This document shows positions 16,357 to 25,021 of a stretch of DNA of 32,917 nucleotides, one piece after another. How positions within the stretch are numbered: the first letter of the stretch is position 1; every line of letters begins with the position of its first letter. Origin of the DNA: CAKRHR01 sp964423195 (GTDB lineage Bacteria; Bacillota; Clostridia; Lachnospirales; Lachnospiraceae); contig CAYRDY010000014.1 in assembly GCA_964423195.1 (NCBI GenBank), positions 1-32,917 of the forward strand, in the 5' to 3' direction. A program made the position numbers and the translations under genes. The notes beneath the pieces were generated by a model. It ran no database searches and was not told the origin of the DNA. It saw only the letters and a program-made list of their open reading frames with translations.

Positions 16357-17844
16357 GTGAAGTTACTGACGAAACTCAGGGTTTCCTATATTGTGCTGAT
16401 TGTCGTGCCGCTCCTCTTGATCGGCGTGGCGGTGACCGGCATCAGTTTTGTGAGCATGAATGCCATAGACAAGCAGTATGATGTCAGCGATTCCGCCGGT
16501 GTGGGCGCGCTGTATGACCCGTTCAGGCTGCTTGGGAATATGACGGACACCATGCTCCGCGAGATTGAGGATACGATCGAGTCGCAGCCGGAAAAGATGC
16601 TGGATACGGCCTATCTTGAGGAGGTCAACCGCCGTCTGCAGGCGCAGTCCTCCTATTTGATCGTAAAGAAGGACGACGGCGTATTTTATTCAGGGATGTC
16701 GGCGGACGGCGCTGCGCCGATCGATGCGGCTTATCTGGATCTGCGCGCGGCGGAGGGCAATATCTTTGTGATGAGTGACATACCCTGCCATGTGAGCATG
16801 AAATCGTTTGTACACGCGGACGGCAGTCCGGGAAGCGTCTTTATCGTTACCAATATCGACAATGTGATTCCGCATCTGCGCACGGCCATTCTGCTGATCC
16901 TTGTGGTCACCATCTGTATTTTTATTATCGCGGGGGCGGCGCTGATGTTCTGGCTGTATAAGAGCATCGTGAAGCCGGTCGACAAGCTCAAGACCGCTGT
17001 GGAAAATATCAAGGACGGCAATCTGAATTTCAGCATTGACGCCCAGGCGGACGATGAGATTGGGGAACTGTGCGTGGCCTTTGAGGAGATGCGCAGCAAG
17101 CTCAAGGAGCAGATTGAGATCAGCATGCAGTACGAGAAGGACAACAAGGAGCTGATCAGCAACATTTCCCATGACTTAAAGACCCCGATCACGGCCATCA
17201 AGGGCTATGTGGAGGGCATTCTTGACGGCGTGGCCGATACGCCGGAGAAGCAGGAGCGCTATATCCGGACGATCTACACGAAGGCCAATGACATGCAGAG
17301 CCTGATCGATGAACTGTCGCTATATTCCAAGTTGGACAGCAATTCGACGACCTATTATTTCCAGAAGGTGAATCTGAACGACTATTTTGAGGATTGCGTG
17401 GAGGAGATCAGCGTCGATCTTGAGGTCAAACATATCGGCCTTGGATTTTTTAATTATGTGGACAAGAACTGTGTGATCATCGCCGACCCGGAGCAGCTCA
17501 AGCGTGTGATCATGAACATTATCAGCAACTCGACGAAATATATCGATAATCCGCATGGCCTGATCAATATCCGCCTGCATGATGAGCCGGAGTATATCCA
17601 GGTGGAGATCGAGGATAACGGCAAGGGGATGACGCAGGAAGAGCTGAGCCATATCTTTGAGCGCGGCTACCGGACGGATTCCTCAAGAAATTCCGCGCAG
17701 GGCGGCAGCGGTTTCGGGCTCTCGATCGCCAAGAAGATCATAGAGGATCACGGCGGGCGCATCTGGGCCACGAGCAAGGTGGGTATCGGCACAAGCATTT
17801 GTTTTGTGATCAGGAAATATGAGGAGAACAGGATCTATGAGTAA
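16357..17844 (+). CDS. sensor histidine kinase
   Basis: 495 residues from GTG 16357, with GGGTGA a few bases upstream; GTG 16348 is an alternative. The order is: an N-terminal membrane helix (about 9-30), an extracytoplasmic sensor segment of about 145 residues, a second helix (about 178-203), HAMP (VKPVDKLKTAVENIKDGNLNF), the dimerisation domain with His272 in SHDLKTP, and an ATPase domain with N (IISNSTKYI), G1 (DNGKGM), F and G2 (GGSGFGLSIAKKI) boxes. The kinase autophosphorylates on His272 and passes the phosphate to the regulator encoded next. The sensor segment gives no clue to the signal. The last 8 bp overlap the regulator gene. Confidence 0.94.
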   Translation: MKLLTKLRVSYIVLIVVPLLLIGVAVTGISFVSMNAIDKQYDVSDSAGVGALYDPFRLLGNMTDTMLREIEDTIESQPEKMLDTAYLEEVNRRLQAQSSYLIVKKDDGVFYSGMSADGAAPIDAAYLDLRAAEGNIFVMSDIPCHVSMKSFVHADGSPGSVFIVTNIDNVIPHLRTAILLILVVTICIFIIAGAALMFWLYKSIVKPVDKLKTAVENIKDGNLNFSIDAQADDEIGELCVAFEEMRSKLKEQIEISMQYEKDNKELISNISHDLKTPITAIKGYVEGILDGVADTPEKQERYIRTIYTKANDMQSLIDELSLYSKLDSNSTTYYFQKVNLNDYFEDCVEEISVDLEVKHIGLGFFNYVDKNCVIIADPEQLKRVIMNIISNSTKYIDNPHGLINIRLHDEPEYIQVEIEDNGKGMTQEELSHIFERGYRTDSSRNSAQGGSGFGLSIAKKIIEDHGGRIWATSKVGIGTSICFVIRKYEENRIYE

Positions 17845-18529
17845 GAAAATTTTGATCATTGAGGACGAAGTGAGTATCGCGGAGCTGGAAAAGGATTATC
17901 TTGAACTGAGCGGGTTTGAGGTGGCCATTGAGACGGCGGGCGATACGGGGCTGGCGGCCGCTGTGGATCATGAGGTCGATCTGGTGATCCTCGACCTGAT
18001 GCTACCGGGGATGGACGGCTTTGAGGTCTGCCGGCGCATTCGCGAGAAAAAGGATATTCCGGTGCTGATGGTCTCGGCCAAAAAGGAAGACATAGACAAG
18101 ATTCGGGGGCTCGGCCTTGGCGCGGATGACTACATTACCAAGCCGTTCAGTCCGAGTGAGCTCGTGGCGCGGGTGAAAGCGCACCTGAGCCGCTATGAGC
18201 GGCTGGTGGGCAGCAATCTCCACAAGAATGAGATCATCGAGATCCGCGGCATCAAGATCGACAAGACGGCGCGGCGCGTCTATGTCAACGGCGAGGAGAA
18301 GGCCTTCACCACCAAGGAGTTTGACCTGCTGACATTTCTCGCGGAAAACCCGAACCACGTCTTCACAAAGGAAGAATTGTTCAACAAGATCTGGGATATG
18401 GAGTCGATCGGAGATATCGCCACCGTGACGGTGCACATCAAGAAAATCCGTGAGAAAATAGAGTTTGACACGTCCAAGCCGCAGTACATTGAGACGATCT
18501 GGGGCGTGGGGTACCGGTTTAAGGTGTGA
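17837..18529 (+). CDS. response regulator, OmpR/PhoB family
   Basis: 230 residues from ATG 17837, preceded by AGGAG at 17822-17826; an ATG at 17819 is also in frame. The receiver domain (1-115) has the acidic pair Glu9/Asp10, the phospho-acceptor Asp53 (LVILDLMLPGMDG), and the switch residues in VSAKK and TKPF. The C-terminal winged helix (about 130-228) is the Trans_reg_C type, with FTTKEFDLLTFLAENPNHVFTKEEL and a VHIKKIREKI recognition region. It is a transcription factor activated by the preceding kinase. Unusually, the kinase gene comes first. The regulon is unknown. Confidence 0.95.
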   Translation: MSKKILIIEDEVSIAELEKDYLELSGFEVAIETAGDTGLAAAVDHEVDLVILDLMLPGMDGFEVCRRIREKKDIPVLMVSAKKEDIDKIRGLGLGADDYITKPFSPSELVARVKAHLSRYERLVGSNLHKNEIIEIRGIKIDKTARRVYVNGEEKAFTTKEFDLLTFLAENPNHVFTKEELFNKIWDMESIGDIATVTVHIKKIREKIEFDTSKPQYIETIWGVGYRFKV

Positions 18530-18538
18530 GATATTTGG

Positions 18539-18564
18539 GGGAGGCAGTCTGTGAACCGCCTCCC
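18539..18564. terminator. bidirectional hairpin between response regulator and mgtE
   Basis: GGGAGGC (18539-18545) pairs with GCCTCCC (18558-18564) around a 12-nt loop. It occupies the 39-bp gap between two convergent genes. The T-tract on the plus side is weak (GAATTTATATTTTC), so efficiency is uncertain. Confidence 0.6.
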
Positions 18565-18568
18565 GAAT

Positions 18569-19903
18569 TTATATTTTCAGAATTATCTTTGCCGTCTGGA
18601 AATAGATGATCAGCGACGCGGCGTCGACGATGGTCGTGATAAAGGGACTTGCCATGACTGCCGGGTCAAAGCCGATCTTTTTGGCCAGGATCGGCAGTGT
18701 GCAGCCGACGATCTTGGCAAAGAGCACGGTGATGGCCATGGTGATGCACACCACAAAGGCCACGGGCATGGTCACGCGGTCGAACAGCATCAGTTTGGCG
18801 AAGTTGACGACGGCGAGCGTCAGCCCGCACAGGACGGCGACGCGGATTTCCTTCCAGATAATCTTAAAAGTATCCTTGAATTCGATCTCTCCCAGAGAGA
18901 TGCCGCGGATGATGGTCACGGATGCCTGGCCGCCGGCGTTGCCGCCTGTGTCCATAAACATCGGTATAAACGATGTGAGGACGACGTAAGTCGCCAGAGC
19001 GTTCTCATAGGTCTGGATGATCTTTGAGGTGAAGGTCGCGGAGATCATCAAAAGCAACAGCCATGGGATGCGTTTTTTATAGGTTTCGAAGATGCCGGTC
19101 TTGGAATACGGCTTGTCCGTCGGCGTGATGGCGGCCATCATCTCGATGTCCTCCGTGGCTTCCTGCTCCATGATATCCACAATATCATCGACCGTGATGA
19201 TGCCGACCAGACGCCCCTCGCTGTCAACGACAGGCATGGAGGTGAAGTCGTATTTTTTAAACATATAGGCGGCATCTTCCTGGTCGTCCAGTGTCTTGAT
19301 GGTGACGACATTTTCGCTCATGATGCTGCCGATCGTCGCGTCAGGGTCGGCGAGCAGCAGGTCTCTTAGGGAGACGGTGCCGATCAGCTTGCGCCGTTGG
19401 TCGAGGACGTAGCAGATATTGATGGTCTCCTTGTCGATACCCTCGCGCCGGATAATGGCGATCGAGTGGGAGACCGTATAGTAAACTTTGAGGTCGATGA
19501 ACTCCACTGTCATCACGCTGCCGGCGGAATCCTCCGGATACTGCAGCAGGTGATTGATGTCGCGGCGTGTCTCCGGCGTGGTCTGAGCCAGCAGTTTTTT
19601 GACGACGATGGCCGGGAGCTCCTCCATCAGATCGGCGGCGTCATCGGACGCCAGATTGTCGATGATGTGCGCGGCCTCCCTGTCGCCGAGGCTGTTGATG
19701 ATATACTGCTGGTCCTCGCTCGGAAGATAGGAAAAAATATCGGCTGCCAGTGCCTTGGGCAGGATGCGGAAGACTTTGACGACATAGTCGTTGGAAAGTT
19801 CCTCAAAGACAGCGGCAGTATCGGCGACGTTTGTCTCCTCGATGAGCTTGCGCAGCTTCAGATACTGCCTGGTTTCAATCAGCTCAGTAATCTTTTCAAG
19901 CAT
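18569..19903 (-). CDS. mgtE: magnesium transporter MgtE
   Basis: 444 residues from ATG 19903, which has AAAGGAG seven bases upstream; longer in-frame starts up to 20029 fall in the leader and promoter. The MgtE layout is complete: a helical N domain (about 1-120), two CBS domains (about 125-250, with MTVEFIDLKVYYTV and MPVVDSEGRLVGIITVDDIVD), a plug helix, and about five transmembrane helices from residue 275. The first of these membrane segments is followed by the conserved FIPMFMDTGGNAGGQ. It forms a dimeric Mg2+ channel gated by cytoplasmic Mg2+ binding. It has its own promoter, a Fur-like site and a structured leader, all described separately. Confidence 0.95.
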   Translation of the reverse strand: MLEKITELIETRQYLKLRKLIEETNVADTAAVFEELSNDYVVKVFRILPKALAADIFSYLPSEDQQYIINSLGDREAAHIIDNLASDDAADLMEELPAIVVKKLLAQTTPETRRDINHLLQYPEDSAGSVMTVEFIDLKVYYTVSHSIAIIRREGIDKETINICYVLDQRRKLIGTVSLRDLLLADPDATIGSIMSENVVTIKTLDDQEDAAYMFKKYDFTSMPVVDSEGRLVGIITVDDIVDIMEQEATEDIEMMAAITPTDKPYSKTGIFETYKKRIPWLLLLMISATFTSKIIQTYENALATYVVLTSFIPMFMDTGGNAGGQASVTIIRGISLGEIEFKDTFKIIWKEIRVAVLCGLTLAVVNFAKLMLFDRVTMPVAFVVCITMAITVLFAKIVGCTLPILAKKIGFDPAVMASPFITTIVDAASLIIYFQTAKIILKI

Positions 19904-19921
19904 AATCATTCTCCTTTGCGT

Positions 19922-19996
19922 GTGGTTTTTAATGTTGAGGGAGGTTTGGGAACGTCTAGATGACTGCTGTCTATCGAATGCTTCATTAAAAACCAC
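19922..19996 (-). promoter_or_regulatory. structured mgtE leader with a perfect 13-bp stem
   Basis: GTGGTTTTTAATG at 19922-19934 is exactly complementary to CATTAAAAACCAC at 19984-19996, enclosing 49 nt. In the mgtE transcript this would form a closing helix whose 3' arm ends 3 nt before the AAAGGAG ribosome site. The enclosed bases do not match the M-box Mg2+ riboswitch as I know it. It could be another kind of attenuator or translation control. Confidence 0.6.
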
Positions 19997-20009
19997 CTGC
20001 CTTTCGGAA

Positions 20010-20027
20010 ATGATTATTATCATTCTC
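20010..20027 (-). promoter_or_regulatory. Fur-box-like operator at the mgtE start point
   Basis: On the minus strand the hexamers GAGAAT, GATAAT and AATCAT follow one another, 15 of 18 matches to three GATAAT units of the Fur box. The core is also a palindrome, AATGAT-4-ATCATT (20009-20024). It lies just after the -10 box, where a bound repressor would block initiation. Spacing differs from the classical 19-bp Fur box. Confidence 0.35.
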
Positions 20028-20056
20028 ATCTTAAACTATTTGCCTGAATAAATCAA
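20028..20056 (-). promoter_or_regulatory. promoter of mgtE
   Basis: On the minus strand, TTGATT (20051-20056), a 17-bp spacer and TAAGAT (20028-20033). The start point near 20021 gives a leader of about 118 nt that contains the 13-bp stem. Confidence 0.6.
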
Positions 20057-20107
20057 TGATAATCTTCATCTCCGGATTTCTTTAAATCACAAAAATGAGA
20101 TTTGTAC

Positions 20108-20136
20108 TATACAAAATCAGCACATGATGTTATAAT
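20108..20136 (+). promoter_or_regulatory. promoter of the DegV gene
   Basis: TATACA (20108-20113), a 17-bp spacer and a perfect TATAAT (20131-20136) with the extended TGT just before it. The start point near 20143 rules out the upstream in-frame starts of the DegV gene. Confidence 0.75.
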
Positions 20137-20203
20137 GTACATGCTATGTAGTTATAAAAACGATGTGTTGAAACGCCGTGATTCGCGGCAGAATGGAGAG
20201 ATA

Positions 20204-21073
20204 ATGAGAGAATATGTGATTATGACGGACGGCAACGGTGACCTTCCGGAGGATTATGCCAAAGCGGAGGGGATTCTGCTTGTGCCGATGTCATTTAATC
20301 TGGACGGCAAGATCTATGGCGAAGAGGAGCAAATGGATCCGAAGGAGTTTTACGCAAAGATGCGCGAGGGCAAGATGCCGACGACGATGGCACTCAACCC
20401 GAATGCGTTTGAGTGCGCTTTCAGGCCGGTGCTTGAGGGCGGCAGGGATATTCTGTATATATCGTTTTCATCGGGCCTGAGCAGCAGCTATGCCACAGGT
20501 CAGGTCGTGGCCAAGCAGATGGAGGAGGAATATCCGGGCAGTCGGGTGCTGGTGCTGGATTCCCTCTGCGCCTCGATGGGTCAGGGACTTCTGGTCTATC
20601 TGACCAATGAACAGAAAAAGGCCGGAAAAAATATGGATGAGACGGCGGCGTATGTCGAGCGGATCAAGGGAAATGTCTGCCATCAGTTTACGGTGGACGA
20701 TCTGATGCATCTGCACCGCGGCGGCCGTGTGTCCAAGACGACGGCGGTCATCGGCACACTCATCAATGTGAAGCCGGTGCTGCACGTGGACGACGAGGGA
20801 CATCTGGTCTCCCTGTTCAATGTGCGCGGGCGCAGAAAAGCGCTGAATGCCCTCGTTGACAATATGGAAAAGTCGATGGGCAAATTCAGAGATCAGAATA
20901 AGATTGTTTTTATCAGCCACGGCGATGCAGAGGAGGACGCGCTCTATGTGAAGCAGAGGGTGCAGGAACGGTTCGGCATTGACAATTTTATGATCAATAT
21001 TATCTGTCCGACGGTCGGGGCACACTCCGGCCCGGGGACTGTGGCGCTGTTCTTTCTCGGTGAGAAGCGATAG
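20204..21073 (+). CDS. DegV family fatty-acid-binding protein
   Basis: 289 residues from ATG 20204, with GGAGAG at 20195-20200. The N-terminus (VIMTDGNGDLPEDYAKAEGILLVPM) fits the DegV opening, with Asn in place of the usual Ser in the TDSxxDLP motif. The other signatures are present: TTMALNPNAFE (usually TSQP), YISFSSGLSSSYATGQ, VLDSLCASMGQGLLV and the DDLMHLHRGGRVSK segment. DegV (FakB-like) proteins bind a fatty acid; some present it to the kinase FakA, which phosphorylates it for lipid synthesis. No fakA gene is in the window. The gene is divergent from mgtE, and araK begins 73 bp after its stop with no terminator between. Confidence 0.92.
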   Translation: MREYVIMTDGNGDLPEDYAKAEGILLVPMSFNLDGKIYGEEEQMDPKEFYAKMREGKMPTTMALNPNAFECAFRPVLEGGRDILYISFSSGLSSSYATGQVVAKQMEEEYPGSRVLVLDSLCASMGQGLLVYLTNEQKKAGKNMDETAAYVERIKGNVCHQFTVDDLMHLHRGGRVSKTTAVIGTLINVKPVLHVDDEGHLVSLFNVRGRRKALNALVDNMEKSMGKFRDQNKIVFISHGDAEEDALYVKQRVQERFGIDNFMINIICPTVGAHSGPGTVALFFLGEKR

Positions 21074-21146
21074 GCGCGTCGGCTTGCCATAGGCGGGAAT
21101 GATCTGCCACATGATGGAATTTTCTGCCACGGGAGGAGATTTGCAT

Positions 21147-22742
21147 ATGAGTCAAATGAAAGAGATATTAGAGAGCGGACGGACGGTGCTCGGTCTGGAG
21201 CTGGGCTCGACGAGAATTAAGGCCGTGTTGATCGACGAGGCACACACGCCGATCGCGTCCGGGGATTACGAGTGGGAGAATCGCCTGGAGAATGGCTACT
21301 GGACCTATTCTCTGGACGATATCTGGACAGGTCTGCGCGGGTGTTATCGCGCACTGGCGGCGGACGTGATGCAGAAGTATGGCGTTTCACTCAAAAAAAT
21401 CGGAGCCATCGGCTTCAGCGCGATGATGCACGGGTATCTGGCCTTTGACAGCGCGGGGAATCTGCTGGTGCCGTTTCGCACCTGGCGCAACAGCACGACC
21501 GGCCCGGCGGCCGAGGCGCTGACCAAACTTTTTGATTTCAATATTCCTCAGCGCTGGAGCATCGCCCATCTGTATCAGGCCATCTTAAACGGTGAGGAGC
21601 ACGTCAAGGATATCGCCTATATCACGACTCTGGCGGGCTATATCCACTGGCAGATGACGGGGCAGAAGGTGATCGGGATCGGCGACGCGTCGGGGATGTT
21701 TCCGATTGACACGGAGACGGGAGATTATGATGAGGATATGATCCGGAAGTTTGACGCGCTGATCGCCGATAAAAATTATCCGTGGACACTTCGCGACATC
21801 CTGCCGAAGGTACTCAGGGCCGGGGAGCGCGCGGGCACGCTGCTCTCTGAGCGCGTGAAAATGCTGGACGCGGACGGCATCCTTGAGGCGGGGATTCCGA
21901 TCTGTCCGCCGGAGGGTGACGCGGGGACCGGTATGGCGGCGACAAACAGCGTGGCCAGGCGCACCGGAAATGTCTCCGCGGGCACGTCAATTTTTGGCAT
22001 GGTGGTTCTTGAAAATCCTCTGAAAAAGGTGTATCCTGAGATTGATCTGGTGACGACGCCGGACGGCAGTCCGGTGGCCATGGTGCACGCCAACAACTGC
22101 ACGTCGGATCTCAACGCCTGGGTGGGGATTTTTAGAGAGTTTGCCGAGTGTTTTGACATCGAAGTGGATATGGATCACCTGTTTAGCGTGCTCTATCACA
22201 AGGCGATGGAGGGCGACGCGGATTGCGGCGGACTTTTGTCTTACGGCTACCTTTCGGGTGAGAATATCACGGGCATCTCTGAGGGGCGCCCGCTGCTTGT
22301 ACGCTCGCCGAAGAGCAGGTTCAACCTGGCCAATTTGATGCGCGTGCATTTGAGCACGGCGCTTGGCGCTCTGAAAGTCGGCATGGATATTTTGCTGAAA
22401 GAGGAGCACGTGGCCATCGATTCAATCCTAGGCCACGGCGGGCTGTTTAAGACTCAGGGCGTGGCGCAGCAGATTCTGGCGGATGCGCTCGCGACACCGG
22501 TGTCTGTCATGGAAACCGCCGGCGAGGGCGGCCCGTGGGGCATGGCGCTCTTGGCATCCTATATGCTGTATCAGGCGGACGGGGAGACGCTGGAGCATTA
22601 TCTTGCTGAGAGCGTCTTCGGCGGCGACAGAGGGACACGTCTGGATCCGCAGCCGGAGGGCGTCAGGGGTTTTGAAGTTTTTGCCGAGAGATATAAAAAG
22701 GGCGTGGCCATCGAGGCCGCGGCGGCAGAGCACCTGGTCTGA
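21147..22742 (+). CDS. araK: FGGY-family carbohydrate kinase, probable AraK-type ribulokinase
   Basis: 531 residues from ATG 21147, with GGAGGAG eight bases upstream. The FGGY fold shows the N-terminal phosphate loop GLELGSTRIKAVLID (15-29), the substrate strand FSAMMHGYLAFD, the PFRTWRN segment, and the C-terminal nucleotide loop ILGHGGLFKT with AGEGGPWGMALLA. It is not the classical AraB. Clostridia use a non-orthologous ribulokinase, AraK, known from Clostridium acetobutylicum, where it also sits with transaldolase and transketolase genes. The next gene here makes the enzyme that uses L-ribulose-5-phosphate, which supports L-ribulose as substrate. Xylulose remains possible. Confidence 0.78.
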   Translation: MSQMKEILESGRTVLGLELGSTRIKAVLIDEAHTPIASGDYEWENRLENGYWTYSLDDIWTGLRGCYRALAADVMQKYGVSLKKIGAIGFSAMMHGYLAFDSAGNLLVPFRTWRNSTTGPAAEALTKLFDFNIPQRWSIAHLYQAILNGEEHVKDIAYITTLAGYIHWQMTGQKVIGIGDASGMFPIDTETGDYDEDMIRKFDALIADKNYPWTLRDILPKVLRAGERAGTLLSERVKMLDADGILEAGIPICPPEGDAGTGMAATNSVARRTGNVSAGTSIFGMVVLENPLKKVYPEIDLVTTPDGSPVAMVHANNCTSDLNAWVGIFREFAECFDIEVDMDHLFSVLYHKAMEGDADCGGLLSYGYLSGENITGISEGRPLLVRSPKSRFNLANLMRVHLSTALGALKVGMDILLKEEHVAIDSILGHGGLFKTQGVAQQILADALATPVSVMETAGEGGPWGMALLASYMLYQADGETLEHYLAESVFGGDRGTRLDPQPEGVRGFEVFAERYKKGVAIEAAAAEHLV

Positions 22743-22791
22743 GCGGAAGAATGACATCCGTCGGAAACTTTGAAGCAGAAAGGAAAAAGAT

Positions 22792-23493
22792 ATGCTGGAG
22801 GCATTGAAACAGGAAGTTTACGAGATGAACATGATGCTGCCCAGATACCATCTGGTCACATTCACATGGGGGAATGTCAGCGCCGTTGACAGAGACAGCG
22901 GACTTGTCGTCATCAAGCCGAGCGGTGTGGATTATGACAAGCTGACGCCGGAGGATATGGTGGTCGTCGACCTGGACGGCAACAGGGTGGAGGGGCGATA
23001 CAATCCCTCTTCGGATACGCCGACCCATGTCGTCCTTTACAGGCGTTTCCCGAAGATCGGCGGCATCGTGCACACCCATTCCTCATGGGCCACAAGCTGG
23101 GCGCAGGCAGGCCGGGGGATTCCGTGCTATGGGACGACGCACGCGGATTACCTCTACGGCGAGGTGCCCTGTGTGAGAAATCTCACCGAGGCGGAGATAG
23201 AGGAGGCCTATGAGAAGTATACAGGCGTTCTGATCGCGGATGAGTTTGAGGCGAGGGGTTTGGATTATATGGCAACGCCGGCGGTTTTGTGCAAGAACCA
23301 CGGACCGTTCACCTGGGGCGGTGATGCCCGTGAGGCGGTACACAACGCGGTCGTTCTGGAGGAAGTGGCGAAGATGGCGGCCAGGTGCGAGTGGCTCAAC
23401 CCGCAGAATGAGCCGGCGCCTCAGGCGCTCCAGGACAAGCACTATTATCGCAAGCACGGCGCCAATGCCTATTACGGGCAGACAGAGATCTGA
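22792..23493 (+). CDS. araD: L-ribulose-5-phosphate 4-epimerase
   Basis: 233 residues; AGGAAAAAG precedes ATG 22792. This is a class II aldolase-fold enzyme that epimerises L-ribulose-5-phosphate to D-xylulose-5-phosphate. The zinc histidines are His94, His96 (VHTHSSWA) and His170 (KNHGPF). The catalytic acids Asp75 and Asp119 (HADY), and a tyrosine near the C-terminus (AYYGQ), match the E. coli AraD residues after a one-residue shift. The substrate segment GNVSAVDRDSGLVVIKPSGV is intact. It follows araK by 49 bp and precedes tal by 21 bp in one operon. Confidence 0.95.
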   Translation: MLEALKQEVYEMNMMLPRYHLVTFTWGNVSAVDRDSGLVVIKPSGVDYDKLTPEDMVVVDLDGNRVEGRYNPSSDTPTHVVLYRRFPKIGGIVHTHSSWATSWAQAGRGIPCYGTTHADYLYGEVPCVRNLTEAEIEEAYEKYTGVLIADEFEARGLDYMATPAVLCKNHGPFTWGGDAREAVHNAVVLEEVAKMAARCEWLNPQNEPAPQALQDKHYYRKHGANAYYGQTEI

Positions 23494-23514
23494 TTTAGAG
23501 GAGGAGTGTTCAAA

Positions 23515-24168
23515 ATGAAATTTTTCATCGACACAGCAAAGGTTGAAGATATCCGCAAGGCCAATGACATGGGCGTGATCTGCGGCGTGACCACAAATCC
23601 GTCGCTGATCGCCAAGGAGGGCAGAGATTTCAAAGAGGTGATCCGGGAGATCACGACGATCGTGGACGGCCCGATCAGCGGCGAGGTCAAGGCGACGACG
23701 ACGGATGCCGAGGGGATGATCGCCGAGGGGCGTGAGATCGCGGGGATCCACCCGAATATGGTCGTCAAGATCCCGATGACCGTCGAGGGCATCAAAGCCG
23801 TGAAAGTCCTCTCCCAGGAGGGCATCAAGACCAATGTGACCCTGATCTTCACCGCGAATCAGGCGCTTTTGGCGGCGAGAGCGGGCGCTGCCTACGTGTC
23901 GCCGTTCCTCGGACGCCTGGATGACATCAGCGTGCGCGGCGTGGATCTGATCCGGGAGATCGCGGAGATCTTCGCTGTCTCAGGGATTGAGACGGAGATC
24001 ATTGCCGCCTCCGTGCGCAATCCGATCCATGTGACCGACTGCGCGCTGGCCGGCGCGGATATCGCGACTGTGCCATACAGTGTGATCGAGCAGATGGTCA
24101 AACATCCGCTGACCGAGCAGGGCATCGCGAAGTTCCAGGCGGACTACAGGGCTGTATTCGGCGAATAG
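23515..24168 (+). CDS. tal: transaldolase, TalC/FSA subfamily
   Basis: 217 residues from ATG 23515, with GGAGGAG at 23500-23506; a GTG inside that site is the only earlier start. The Schiff-base lysine is Lys85 (MVVKIPMT). GVTTNPSLIAKE (24-35) and the phosphate-binding AAYVSPFLGRLDD (125-137) are typical. Position 57 is Glu (SGEVKATT), where the E. coli fructose-6-phosphate aldolase has Gln. This exchange is associated with true transaldolase activity, and the sequence closely resembles Bacillus TalC. It moves a dihydroxyacetone unit between sugar phosphates in the non-oxidative pentose pathway, consistent with transketolase genes next to it. Confidence 0.94.
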   Translation: MKFFIDTAKVEDIRKANDMGVICGVTTNPSLIAKEGRDFKEVIREITTIVDGPISGEVKATTTDAEGMIAEGREIAGIHPNMVVKIPMTVEGIKAVKVLSQEGIKTNVTLIFTANQALLAARAGAAYVSPFLGRLDDISVRGVDLIREIAEIFAVSGIETEIIAASVRNPIHVTDCALAGADIATVPYSVIEQMVKHPLTEQGIAKFQADYRAVFGE

Positions 24169-24184
24169 GCTAAGGGAGGTCAGC

Positions 24185-25021
24185 ATGGACAGGACAGAAC
24201 TTTTAAGAATGGCCGTCGAGGTGCGCAAGGGGATCATCGAGGGCGTCCACAGCGCGAAGGCCGGACATCCGGGCGGTTCTCTCTCGGCGGCGGACATTTT
24301 TACCTATCTTTATTTTGAGGAGATGCATATCGATCCGAAGAATCCGAGGGATCCGGACAGGGATCGCTTTGTGCTCTCCAAGGGACATACGGCGCCGGGC
24401 TATTATTCGGCTCTGGCCAATCGAGGGTTTTTCCCGGTGGCGGATCTGCTGACACTGCGCCACACAGGCTCCTATCTCCAGGGGCATCCGGACATGAAAC
24501 ACATTCCGGGCGTGGACATGTCCTCCGGCTCACTTGGGCAGGGACTCTCAGCGGCGGTCGGCATGGCCCTCGCAGGAAAGCTGCAGGGCAGGGACTACCG
24601 TGTCTACGCGCTGTGCGGTGACGGCGAGATTCAGGAGGGCCAGATCTGGGAGGCGTCGATGTTTGCCGGCGCCCGCAAGCTGGACAATCTGTGCGTGATC
24701 GTCGACAACAACAATCTGCAGATAGACGGCGCGGTCAGCGATGTGTGTTCGCCGTACCCGATCGATAAAAAGTTTGAGAGCTTTAATTTCAATGTGATCA
24801 ATATCGACGGCAATGATTTCGATGAGATTGCGCGGGCATTCGCGCAGGCCAGACAGACAAAGGGGATGCCGACGGCGATCATTGCCAGGACGATCAAGGG
24901 CAAGGGCGTCTCCTTCATGGAAAATCAGGTCGGCTGGCACGGCAAGGCGCCGAATGACGCCGAGTATGCCGCGGCTATGGAGGAACTTGAGAAAGCGGGG
25001 GAGAGCTTATGTCAGAGGTAA
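24185..25021 (+). CDS. transketolase, N-terminal subunit (thiamine diphosphate binding)
   Basis: 278 residues; GGGAGGTCAGC precedes ATG 24185, 16 bp after the tal stop. Half of a transketolase: KAGHPGGSLSAADI (25-38), SKGHTAPGYYSALA (65-78), GSLGQGLSAAVGMA (115-128), and the TPP/Mg motif GDGEIQEG...NNN at 145-177. The pyrimidine and C-terminal domains are absent; they come from the next gene. Split transketolases are usual in clostridia and archaea. The pair transfers two-carbon units, forming a tetramer of two subunit types. The last 13 bp overlap the next gene, which fits fixed stoichiometry. Confidence 0.95.
   Translation: MDRTELLRMAVEVRKGIIEGVHSAKAGHPGGSLSAADIFTYLYFEEMHIDPKNPRDPDRDRFVLSKGHTAPGYYSALANRGFFPVADLLTLRHTGSYLQGHPDMKHIPGVDMSSGSLGQGLSAAVGMALAGKLQGRDYRVYALCGDGEIQEGQIWEASMFAGARKLDNLCVIVDNNNLQIDGAVSDVCSPYPIDKKFESFNFNVINIDGNDFDEIARAFAQARQTKGMPTAIIARTIKGKGVSFMENQVGWHGKAPNDAEYAAAMEELEKAGESLCQR

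Noticed and set aside
18551..19963. Plus-strand open frames across mgtE
   Set aside because: They are antisense to a complete MgtE with CBS and membrane domains and show no protein features of their own.
19904..20021. M-box (ykoK) Mg2+ riboswitch upstream of mgtE
   Set aside because: The leader is shorter than the M-box and I cannot find its conserved core segments, so I call only an unidentified structured leader.
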